DNA from: Coriobacteriia bacterium
Lineage (GTDB): Bacteria; Actinomycetota; Coriobacteriia; WRKU01
NCBI GenBank assembly: GCA_009777935.1
Contig: WRKU01000008.1
Coordinates: 1 to 53,204 of the forward strand
Length of the DNA: 53,204 bases
Direction: 5' to 3'
Shown here: positions 39,279 to 47,134 of the stretch, piece after piece
Numbering within the stretch: position 1 is the first letter of the stretch
Layout: every line of letters begins with the position of its first letter
Translations under genes and position numbers: made by a program
Notes under the pieces: generated by a model
Databases searched by the model: none
What the model saw: only the letters and a program-made list of their open reading frames with translations
What the model was told of the DNA's origin: nothing

Positions 39279-39725
39279 CTATCGTAAATGATGGATACGG
39301 ATAGACGTAATGATTTCGGTGCGATTATCGACGTTAGTCGTAAAGGTGAAGGTCGCGTCGTAGGCAGTGTTCGTTGCGATGACCGACGTCATGCGCGCAT
39401 CGATGTCGCGTTGCGTCACGTTAAAGCCCTCACGTTGCAGTGCCACAATATAGCCATCGAGAACCATCTTGAACGGATCGTCGGACACGAGTACAAGATC
39501 GTAGACGTCGAAGTCGTGACGCATGATACGGTCACTCATTACGACGGTCGCACCGGCCCACAGCGGCACCGCACGCGGATGGCCTTCAGCAAGCATACCG
39601 TTGACAGGAGCGTCGAGTTCAGCGGTACGCATCGCCTCGACGGCCTCAAGCTGCGGCGAGCACGCCACGAGCGTGAGCGGCGTGAACGCTAAGACGAGCG
39701 ATATGGTAAGCAGTAAAATACGCAT
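39279..39725 (-). CDS. Putative lipoprotein of unknown function
   Basis: MRILLLTISLVLAFTPLTLVACSP lipobox. Confidence 0.7.
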   Translation of the reverse strand: MRILLLTISLVLAFTPLTLVACSPQLEAVEAMRTAELDAPVNGMLAEGHPRAVPLWAGATVVMSDRIMRHDFDVYDLVLVSDDPFKMVLDGYIVALQREGFNVTQRDIDARMTSVIATNTAYDATFTFTTNVDNRTEIITSIRIHHLR

Positions 39726-39755
39726 AGAAATATCCTACCACGCATGAGAATTCGG

Positions 39756-39852
39756 TGGCGGAGCTGTGTGCGAATCGAACACACCCGAGAGGCTCTTCAC
39801 CCCTCACGTCGGCTTTGAAGGCCGCGCCGCCCACCAGGACGGATCCAGCTCC
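39756..39852 (-). tRNA. selC: tRNA-Sec (anticodon TCA), CCA encoded
   Basis: GGAGCTGGATCCGTCCTGGTGGGCGG...GGCCTTCAAAGCC...GAGGGGTGAAGAGCCTCTC...GTGTGTTCGATTCGCAC...AGCTCCGCCA: 6-bp D stem with 4-nt loop, TCA anticodon, long variable arm. Confidence 0.95.
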
Positions 39853-39880
39853 AGATGCGGGTACTCATTATAGCGCAAGC

Positions 39881-39908
39881 AAAGGGCCCCGCCTAAGCGG
39901 GGCCCTTT
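39881..39908 (-). terminator. Strong terminator hairpin downstream of 39947-41074 gene
   Basis: AAAGGGCCCCGC-ctaa-GCGGGGCCCTTT, 12-bp perfect stem. Confidence 0.8.
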
Positions 39909-39946
39909 CAAGACTAACTCCTAGAGAGAGTTATGTCTGGTTGGAA

Positions 39947-41074
39947 CTAGAACGGCCAGTTGGCATCAAGCCACTCAAGAATGGTCTGACCATCGCCGCT
40001 GTCTCCTTCGCTACCGTCAGCAGCATGGAAGGGAAGCTCACTACCAAATCTCGGTACTTCACCATTAATCATGGCTTCGATATCATCACGCGATACAACC
40101 TCCATGTTGGCGTTGATAGCGTAGTAGAACGACACCGTCTGGTACCACGAGCTTGTTGCCACAAAGCCATCCATCAGGTCGAGCGACTGATCGCTCCAGA
40201 GACCGAGGTAACTTGAACCTGCAGGCACACCCTCCTCCAGAAGATTCTGAGGAATGATCCAAGCGACGTAGTAGAAGTAGCCGTCGTCGCACAGAACCCA
40301 AACGTCGTAACGACCAGGATCGTTGGCGGCGAGGTCATCCCAGTCAGCAAAGGTCATCACGTTCGGGAGATTCCACTCAAAGTAGTTTGCGAACGGATTA
40401 CCAAGCGTGATATCGAACACGTCGCCGATACGATTGCCCATCGCCATGGGATCCACGGGAGGCTCGGTCCTGTGGCTACCGAATGCGCCGGGAGTGGCAT
40501 TCGGGAGTGCCAGCGGAGTCCTACCATAGATTGACCATGCGTTAGCATCGCCGTCTACACCACTGGGGATGTCAAAGATCATCGTGAAGGCATCGGCTAC
40601 ACTAACCGTAGGCGTTGCCAACAGCGTCGTGTCAACATCGGTGATGTTCTGGTTCAGCAACTGGCCGCTGTCCTCATCGAAGAAGCTCCAGTCACGAGTA
40701 GCGGTCGGCAGAGTAGAGCCCAAGACGTTCTCCCAGAACTCGTTCTCGATACCTTGGAAACCGCCCTCGTTGATCTGCATAAACTCATCGATGCGAATAC
40801 GGGCAACGAACGGAACGGTTCCGGTGTTCTGGACCCGAATCTCCTTGTCCCACTCGCCGTCATCATCCGCAGGCGCAAAGATATCGACGAGCAGTGCGCT
40901 CGGTCCGACTTCGTTGAACACCTGGTTGATGGCATTTTGGAAGACACCCCACGCGAATGCGCCAAGGAGCAGAACGAGCAGTGCGATGATAATCGCCGCA
41001 ATTGTATTACTACGCTTGCGTGAGCTCGCTTCCTTGACAGCGGTCACGTCCGTGTCCACTTTCTCTGTGCTCAT
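39947..41074 (-). CDS. SipW-dependent BsaA/TasA-like exported protein (candidate major matrix subunit)
   Basis: SSRKRSNTIAAIIIALLVLLLGAFAWGVFQNAINQVFNE; KEIRVQNTGTVPFVARIRIDEFMQ; VWVLCDDGYFYYVAWIIP. Confidence 0.82.
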   Translation of the reverse strand: MSTEKVDTDVTAVKEASSRKRSNTIAAIIIALLVLLLGAFAWGVFQNAINQVFNEVGPSALLVDIFAPADDDGEWDKEIRVQNTGTVPFVARIRIDEFMQINEGGFQGIENEFWENVLGSTLPTATRDWSFFDEDSGQLLNQNITDVDTTLLATPTVSVADAFTMIFDIPSGVDGDANAWSIYGRTPLALPNATPGAFGSHRTEPPVDPMAMGNRIGDVFDITLGNPFANYFEWNLPNVMTFADWDDLAANDPGRYDVWVLCDDGYFYYVAWIIPQNLLEEGVPAGSSYLGLWSDQSLDLMDGFVATSSWYQTVSFYYAINANMEVVSRDDIEAMINGEVPRFGSELPFHAADGSEGDSGDGQTILEWLDANWPF

Positions 41075-41105
41075 AGCTTCACCTTTCTTAACGTTCCAGC
41101 CTTTG

Positions 41106-41169
41106 CAACATATGGCAACTTGCCATAACGTTGCGACCTACTGTCGTGCCTCGTAAAGACTACGGCACA
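41106..41169 (-). promoter_or_regulatory. Two 5'-UTR hairpins upstream of 39947-41074 gene
   Basis: GCAAC-a-TATGGCAActtgccata-ac-GTTGC (41106-41135) and GTGCCTCGTAAAGACTACGGCAC (41147-41169). Confidence 0.5.
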
Positions 41170-41182
41170 TATGACTAGTTCA

Positions 41183-41211
41183 GTCTAGCATCTCGACACA
41201 TAAAAGTCAAC
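41183..41211 (-). promoter_or_regulatory. Strong sigma70-type promoter TTGACT-N17-TAGACT (extended TGC)
   Basis: Minus strand TTGACTTTTATGTGTCGAGATGCTAGACT. Confidence 0.7.
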
Positions 41212-41316
41212 TTTTTTGCGCGCGCAATACCGGTCTATTATCCCCGCGCAAAGAACTGCGTGCCGACCGTCGTAGACGGCATCGCCGCAGGTCAGCACTG
41301 TATGTTATGGACTCGG

Positions 41317-42396
41317 TTACGGACCCGGCGAAGTAGGGAAAGGAGGCTGTGTGTCTGAAAACATATCGTAGTCATCGGGGAAAAGTGTCCAGAGCAGCCA
41401 CTGCCCCTGAGGGCTCGCTTTAACCATCGTCACGTTCTGCGGGTTAGGATTCGGCTCGCCGCCGTCAACCCACGCGTGCAGACTCTGTTGTGTGACCGCG
41501 TCCATCTCGACGTTAATCGCATAGTAGTAGACGAACTGCCGAATATCAAAGAGTGCAAAGACGTTGTCAATAAGCACCGTCGTAACGTGCGGTGGTGCCC
41601 CGACTTCGGCAGGAGGAGGCATCTTGTAGAGTAGCGACGTATAGTAGAAGTACCCGTCATCACACAGAACCCACTTGTCGACGAGTCGAGGATCATCCTC
41701 ATCCTCATTATATATCTTTACCCACTCGTCAAAGGTCATCATCGCCGTGCTCGTCCACTGCCAGCGCGGTGGATCGTTGACGTAGCCGCTCGACGCAACC
41801 ATCTCGGCGTACGACGTATAGTTGCTCGCATAGAAGCCACCGAACGGGTCAGGCAGAGCAGGGTCAAGTATGGGATGCACCCAACGGTTCACCGGCACGT
41901 ACCCGTTAATATCGGGAACCGCTGGCGCGTTTTCCTCAGGAACACCGATAAGAGGTCCGTACGTTAGGCCGTGTACCGACCACTCCCAGTCATCGATTTC
42001 GAGACGTGTCTCCCAGTTTATGTTCGCTAAATTACGGATATCGTTATAGCTGATTTTATAGTTAGGATTGATGATCGAATCCAGCGTAGTTGAAGCAAGA
42101 CTGCTACTCTTGAACTTTATCTCGCTGAGACGGATTCGTACCATCATATCGACCTGACCGGTGTTAACGACGTGGATATCGGCGTTCCACTCTGGATTCT
42201 GGCCGGGATCGTACCATGGATTGACTTCGAGCTCGACGCTCGCCGCAACCTCGCCGAATACCTGGTTGACAACGTACTGGAACGAGGTCCAGGCGAAAGT
42301 CCCCAGTATGAGCATCGCCACACACAAGACCGCTATCACCAGCACGAGGTCACGCTTGTGAAGACGCGACAGATGTTGCTTTGTTATCGTGGGCAT
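41317..42396 (-). CDS. SipW-dependent BsaA/TasA-like exported protein
   Basis: Start re-assigned to MPTITKQHLSRLHKRDLVLVIAVLCVAMLILGTFAWTSFQYVVNQVFGEV, TGATG overlap with upstream gene; KWVLCDDGYFYYTSLLY. Confidence 0.82.
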   Translation of the reverse strand: MPTITKQHLSRLHKRDLVLVIAVLCVAMLILGTFAWTSFQYVVNQVFGEVAASVELEVNPWYDPGQNPEWNADIHVVNTGQVDMMVRIRLSEIKFKSSSLASTTLDSIINPNYKISYNDIRNLANINWETRLEIDDWEWSVHGLTYGPLIGVPEENAPAVPDINGYVPVNRWVHPILDPALPDPFGGFYASNYTSYAEMVASSGYVNDPPRWQWTSTAMMTFDEWVKIYNEDEDDPRLVDKWVLCDDGYFYYTSLLYKMPPPAEVGAPPHVTTVLIDNVFALFDIRQFVYYYAINVEMDAVTQQSLHAWVDGGEPNPNPQNVTMVKASPQGQWLLWTLFPDDYDMFSDTQPPFPTSPGP

Positions 42397-45300
42397 CACA
42401 TGCTCTCTTTCGTCTTTTTGTGTCGGCTTATTCCCAGCGTAAGCGCAAGGCTGCCGAGTATAAGCAGGATAATCCAGAGCCACAGATTCGTGGCGTCGCC
42501 GGTGGCGGGATCGGGTCGTACCGGTTCGGGTGAAACCGGTGCCGGTGCTGCGCGATACGAGTTCGTAAAGCGAATCTCAGACATGGTACCGCTCGGATTA
42601 AACGGTGCGGGAAAGACCATATCCTGGCCGGGCAGCCTTACCGTCGTCGTCACGTCGCTGACCTGCAAGATATCGTTGGCGTCACGCGCAACCTCAAAGG
42701 TCACGATGTATTCGCGGGTATCGTAGACATAACCAAACGGCACGTTCGGGCTCTCAGTTACGACGTACTCGAACCGACCAGCGTTTTCAAAGACGAGCGG
42801 TATGGAAGTACCGGTACCGGTCCGAGGATCAAAGCGATAGGTAAAGTCAAGCCGCGGCTCAAAGACATCGGCCGAGCCCGAATCCTCAATACCCGACATG
42901 CGGCTGTGAGTCTGCACGGCCGAAATCGTCATCGAGGTTCCCGTTGCACCACCGGGCATAGGATTGCGCGCACGTGTCGTGCGTAGCTGGAAGGTGAAGG
43001 TCGGCGGAGTCGCAGGCAGATCGCTTCCGATGAGTTCTTTGACGACGGGGAAACGCACGACAGCAACCGACAGTACCGCCGTATTGACAAGATCAGGCGA
43101 AAACTCGTTTGTGAAAGGAGTTGCCGGGTCAGAGCCGTCACGCGTACGCTCCATCTCAAAGCCGGGTATCGATAGCTCGTCGACGGTATAGGTAATCGGG
43201 TTATCGGGATCGCTACCTATCAACACGCTGTCGAACTCATAGAGCCAGTTCCCGTTGCTATCCGGGTAGACATCGATCATGTCCACGACGCTATTGTTTG
43301 GACCGCGTAGAAGCACCGTAATAAACGGTGGCAGCGTGTGGGGGAAGCCCGGCGTGATGTTCCATGTCTTCTCGCCCGTGATGATGTCAAATATGGCACC
43401 GATGTAGGTGTTGGTAACCTGTACATCAAGCGCGCGCACGTCGGGATCGGTCACCCCGTTGTCAAGCGTCGTCGTTGAACTCTGTAGATAGCCGAGTTCA
43501 AAGACGTTGCCGGGACGGAACTGGCCGTTTTCAATCCAGCCATCCTCGACAACCGTGACCCATGAGTTCGGGCCAAAGAGCGGATTCATCGAGGGGTCGC
43601 CGGGATATTCCCACGTCTCACCGGCTCTGAGCGTAAAGGTTCGGGTATCGACATTGAAGGGGCGACCATCACGATCATTTATGAAGTCCGGGTCGTTCGT
43701 CGGTGTAACGACCGTTACCGTAAAGTGGAACTGACGGTCATATTCGACAGGCGGCGGATTGCCCGCGATAACCTTAGTGACGGTCAACCGGTTTTCACGC
43801 GCAAATTCGGGAACAAGATAGTTGAAGAAACTGAGTCGCGGAACTCGAAGCTCGTCCACCATCTCCGGCGTGAGCGGTGCCACGGTAGCTTCGACGCTAC
43901 TGTGATTTACGTAAAAACCCTGCGGCGTGTAGTCGGCTTCGGTGACACGATAGGCCATACCTAGGGGAAGATTAGTGATAAGTATAGCGTCACGTGTGGT
44001 CAGCGACACGGTGGTAGTGCCATCGGACTCGATAGTCGGCGGAGTAGTCATCGCCGTAAACGTCTCGCCGGCATCGTGGCTTATCTGCCATCCGAGACCG
44101 GTAAGGTCGTTCGGATCGGCGGGACTGCCATCGGCAGCGAAAAATTCGATGGTAAACTCAAACTCGAAGTCAAAGAACGAGTCGTCCTCATCGATGCCAA
44201 CGGCCGGATCGTCACCTTCGCGCTGCACAATCTTAGAGATTATGATAGCGCCGGGACCGGTCACGCTCGCATCGAAGTTCTGGATATCGACGGTCGAGCC
44301 AATGGGCGCAGTATTGGGCGGCCATGTGGGGAACGGCCATGGCGTGCTCGTCGCAGGTGTCGATGGTTGGATATTGCCGATTGCTGTTTCGATATTCGGC
44401 TGATAGGTAATGCCTGAACTTGCCCCAACGGCCGGCAGGAGCTCGGTAACGGTAAATGGTGTGCCGGCGATGACAGAATCGAAGACAATCGTTTGATCGT
44501 GAGAGATGGTGATGACACCGGTGCTTGGACCTGTCGGATCGTTCGGGTCGAACGGATACGGCAGTGGCGGGCCGGTGAGTACGCCACCAATGTAGAGTGA
44601 ATAGGTAAGTGTGGCGAGCGTCTCCGGCGCGAGGTCGGGGAAGAGCACCTGGACCTGGAAGAAGTCATTAGGGGTGCTGCCATCCGGCAATACGACCTCT
44701 TTCGAGACGCTCAGATTTCCAAAGCCAAGCCACCATTCGTTCGTAAACTGAGCGGCGGTACCAATCTCGCGCGGATCACCCGGAACCGTGTTAGCGGACG
44801 GAACGGCGATGGTGCCGGTATCGTTTGTCGCTAGCGGAGTGTAACCGGTAACCATACGCTCAATAACACGATAGCCGGTGCCAACGGCCAGACCGTTAAT
44901 GAGCGCTTCTTGGCCGTGTTGAAGGGTAAACGTTGCCTCATAGCTCGCCGGTACGACGGGGTTTCCGCTGATGTCGAGAACTTCCCAGTAGTCGAGCGGG
45001 ACCTCGGCAAGACCGTCGATGGCGATAGTAAGCGGCGTAGTCGTGGTAGTCGGCGGATTGACGAACGGCGCGCGGTCAAATATCAAGGTGTAGTGGAACT
45101 CCTGGTCGAGTTGCTCTTGTGTCAAAGGCACACCGTCAGCATTTTGGATTTCTTTCGAAACGAGAAGATTCGACTCCATGGAAACGTTGTAGGCCTGCGC
45201 AAAGACAGTTAGGAAGCCGAGTATGCCGCCAAGCTCGACGGGATAGTCAGGTGACGGCCTTCGCGGATCGGCCTGGAAACCATACGGTGGCTGTATCTCA

Positions 45301-45764
45301 CGGAAAATGTAGGTACCACCGACATCGTTACCGTCGTCATCCTCAGCAGGAATGCGCACGAGAATCTGCCCACTGAGATCGGTCGCATAGATGCCGATTG
45401 TCTCCTCGGTCGAGTCATCCAGTACACGAATGAAAGCGAACTCGGCATGAGCGAGCGTCCGGCTAGTCTCAGTGAAGGTGCCGGTCGCGGGGTCGTAGTC
45501 GAGTTCGTACTTGGTCAACAGCGCCGAATAGGTGTGTGGCGGCGAGAAGAACTCGGCGAAACGGTTACTCCAGAACCCATACGCAAGCGTGCCGAGCAGC
45601 ACGATGGCGAGCACAAGAAGCGTAGCGATAAGCGATGCGACGGGGCGATGGTGCAAACGTGCAAAAAACGACACGTGCTCCTCAGAGGTAGACACCTCAG
45701 AGGCAAGATCATCGGTCCCGTTAGTATCGAGAGGTGTATCGGTATGTGTATGTTTATCGACCAT
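42396..45764 (-). CDS. Pilin/CnaB-like multidomain surface protein with SipW-type N-terminal signal and C-terminal sorting-like signal
   Basis: HHRPVASLIATLLVLAIVLLGTLAYGFWSNRF; repeated YRVTEADY/VTEN-type beta domains; FEYVVTESPNVPFGYVYDTREYIVTFEV; C-term DPATGDATNLWLWIILLILGSLALTLGISRHKKTKESM. Confidence 0.85.
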   Translation of the reverse strand: MVDKHTHTDTPLDTNGTDDLASEVSTSEEHVSFFARLHHRPVASLIATLLVLAIVLLGTLAYGFWSNRFAEFFSPPHTYSALLTKYELDYDPATGTFTETSRTLAHAEFAFIRVLDDSTEETIGIYATDLSGQILVRIPAEDDDGNDVGGTYIFREIQPPYGFQADPRRPSPDYPVELGGILGFLTVFAQAYNVSMESNLLVSKEIQNADGVPLTQEQLDQEFHYTLIFDRAPFVNPPTTTTTPLTIAIDGLAEVPLDYWEVLDISGNPVVPASYEATFTLQHGQEALINGLAVGTGYRVIERMVTGYTPLATNDTGTIAVPSANTVPGDPREIGTAAQFTNEWWLGFGNLSVSKEVVLPDGSTPNDFFQVQVLFPDLAPETLATLTYSLYIGGVLTGPPLPYPFDPNDPTGPSTGVITISHDQTIVFDSVIAGTPFTVTELLPAVGASSGITYQPNIETAIGNIQPSTPATSTPWPFPTWPPNTAPIGSTVDIQNFDASVTGPGAIIISKIVQREGDDPAVGIDEDDSFFDFEFEFTIEFFAADGSPADPNDLTGLGWQISHDAGETFTAMTTPPTIESDGTTTVSLTTRDAILITNLPLGMAYRVTEADYTPQGFYVNHSSVEATVAPLTPEMVDELRVPRLSFFNYLVPEFARENRLTVTKVIAGNPPPVEYDRQFHFTVTVVTPTNDPDFINDRDGRPFNVDTRTFTLRAGETWEYPGDPSMNPLFGPNSWVTVVEDGWIENGQFRPGNVFELGYLQSSTTTLDNGVTDPDVRALDVQVTNTYIGAIFDIITGEKTWNITPGFPHTLPPFITVLLRGPNNSVVDMIDVYPDSNGNWLYEFDSVLIGSDPDNPITYTVDELSIPGFEMERTRDGSDPATPFTNEFSPDLVNTAVLSVAVVRFPVVKELIGSDLPATPPTFTFQLRTTRARNPMPGGATGTSMTISAVQTHSRMSGIEDSGSADVFEPRLDFTYRFDPRTGTGTSIPLVFENAGRFEYVVTESPNVPFGYVYDTREYIVTFEVARDANDILQVSDVTTTVRLPGQDMVFPAPFNPSGTMSEIRFTNSYRAAPAPVSPEPVRPDPATGDATNLWLWIILLILGSLALTLGISRHKKTKESM

Positions 45765-47049
45765 GCGGTGGCATCCCTTGCGGATAAGGCGAGACAGGCG
45801 GTGTCTGCGGTGAATAAAAGGCGGACGTACCGGGTTGCGGCGATGGCATCATGCCGGGAACCGGGGGATGAGACGGCGGAGCGCCAGATGGTGGCGAGCC
45901 CGGAGGCATGCCGGGTTGCTGTGCGCCGGGTTGTTGTGCGCCGGGTTGCGGGGGCATGCCGGGCTTTACCTGCTGCTGCGCTTGCTGCATAAGCTCTTGC
46001 TTGCGCTCAAGTTCTCTTTTCTCAGCAGCACGGCTTTCAAGCGCACGGCGGATAAAGAACGACAGGACCACGAAGAGCACGAGCAGCACGACAACGATGA
46101 TGAGATTGGCCTGAAGTGCGGCCATCACCGTACCGACGTGTGGCACATCCCAGATGACGCGACCGATGACGCTCTCAGGAGGGCGTGGATTCGGGTCGTT
46201 TTGGGGATTGTTAATACCGCGCGTGACGAACTGCGGTCCAGCTGAGCCCGAGGCGCCTTCGATGATATCGACAACCCGGTGCGTAACGTAGTCTTCGCCG
46301 CCACCACTTGAGACCGAGAAGGTGATATCGTCACCGATCTCGACCTCTTCGGGGGGGATCATCTCGACAATCATCATCGAGCCAACGGGCAGATCCGGCT
46401 CCATCGAGGCCGATCGTACCCAGTAGTAACGATATCCGAAGATCGACTTTTCGGGATTGTCGCTCAGCGCGAACGCGCCGGCTGCGACGATCATCAGCAC
46501 GAGTGCTCCGTAGAAGAGGATGTTACCGATAACAGAGAGCGCACCTGACTTCTTTTGTGCGTCTTTCTTGGTGCCATTTTTAGCGTCTTTGGCTTTAGCG
46601 CCTTTAAGGGCGAACTTACGGCCCTTTTGGGGCGGTGTCGGCGCACCCGGTGGCGGTGCCTGCGGGTGCGGAACGGAAGCTACCGGCATAGAAGCTGTCG
46701 GCTGATGTGCCGGTTGAGGCACGCCTACCTGTGGAAAACCTCCGGTAACGAGCGAGTCATTGCCCAACGAATCAAAGGGGGCCATCGAAGCGGCCGCCTG
46801 GGGCGGCATCTGTGGATGTTGCGCGTGTGGATGAGGCATCTGTGGATGGGGAGCTACACCTGGTTGTTGGGGAGCGACCTGTGGAAATGATGCCGTTGGT
46901 GACAGAGGTGCCTGCGGAGCTGCCGGATACGGTGCCGGTGCGGGCGGCATCTGTGGTACAGGTACCCCACCAAGCGGCCTCGGCGTAAAGCCGTTATGTG
47001 CGGTACTACCCGCCACAGCTCCCCCTAAATTGGGTCTGAAAACAGACAT
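45754..47049 (-). CDS. sipW: SipW/ER-type signal peptidase I with Pro/Gln-rich N- and C-terminal extensions
   Basis: YYWVRSASMEPDLPVGSMMIVEMIPPEEVEIGDDITF...DYVTHRVVDI (Ser-His dyad), two TM segments; 11-nt overlap with next ORF. Confidence 0.9.
   Translation of the reverse strand: MSVFRPNLGGAVAGSTAHNGFTPRPLGGVPVPQMPPAPAPYPAAPQAPLSPTASFPQVAPQQPGVAPHPQMPHPHAQHPQMPPQAAASMAPFDSLGNDSLVTGGFPQVGVPQPAHQPTASMPVASVPHPQAPPPGAPTPPQKGRKFALKGAKAKDAKNGTKKDAQKKSGALSVIGNILFYGALVLMIVAAGAFALSDNPEKSIFGYRYYWVRSASMEPDLPVGSMMIVEMIPPEEVEIGDDITFSVSSGGGEDYVTHRVVDIIEGASGSAGPQFVTRGINNPQNDPNPRPPESVIGRVIWDVPHVGTVMAALQANLIIVVVLLVLFVVLSFFIRRALESRAAEKRELERKQELMQQAQQQVKPGMPPQPGAQQPGAQQPGMPPGSPPSGAPPSHPPVPGMMPSPQPGTSAFYSPQTPPVSPYPQGMPPHGR
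45911..45950. repeat. 15-bp tandem repeat (PGAQQ codons) within the signal peptidase gene
   Basis: ccgggttgctgtgcg ccgggttgttgtgcg ccgggttgcg. Confidence 0.7.
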
Positions 47050-47062
47050 AAAATACGCAGTT

Positions 47063-47092
47063 AGTTTAGCATGAAAGAGGGCTTTCAGTCAA
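47063..47092 (-). promoter_or_regulatory. Putative promoter TTGACT-N18-TAAACT upstream of sipW operon
   Basis: Minus strand TTGACTGAAAGCCCTCTTTCATGCTAAACT; ATG 13 nt beyond -10. Confidence 0.6.
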
Positions 47093-47100
47093 GTTATGAG

Positions 47101-47115
47101 CATGCTATAAGCATG
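47101..47115. promoter_or_regulatory. Palindrome CATGC-TATAA-GCATG upstream of sipW promoter, candidate operator
   Basis: Perfect 5-bp arms, embedded in wider near-symmetry TTATCACATGCTTATAGCATGCTCATAA. Confidence 0.4.
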
Positions 47116-47134
47116 TGATAACGGTGTACTTTTA

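Noticed and set aside
39646-39834. 62-aa minus-strand ORF over the tRNA-Sec gene
   Set aside because: Translation of tRNA-Sec sequence; the RNA structure is the better explanation.
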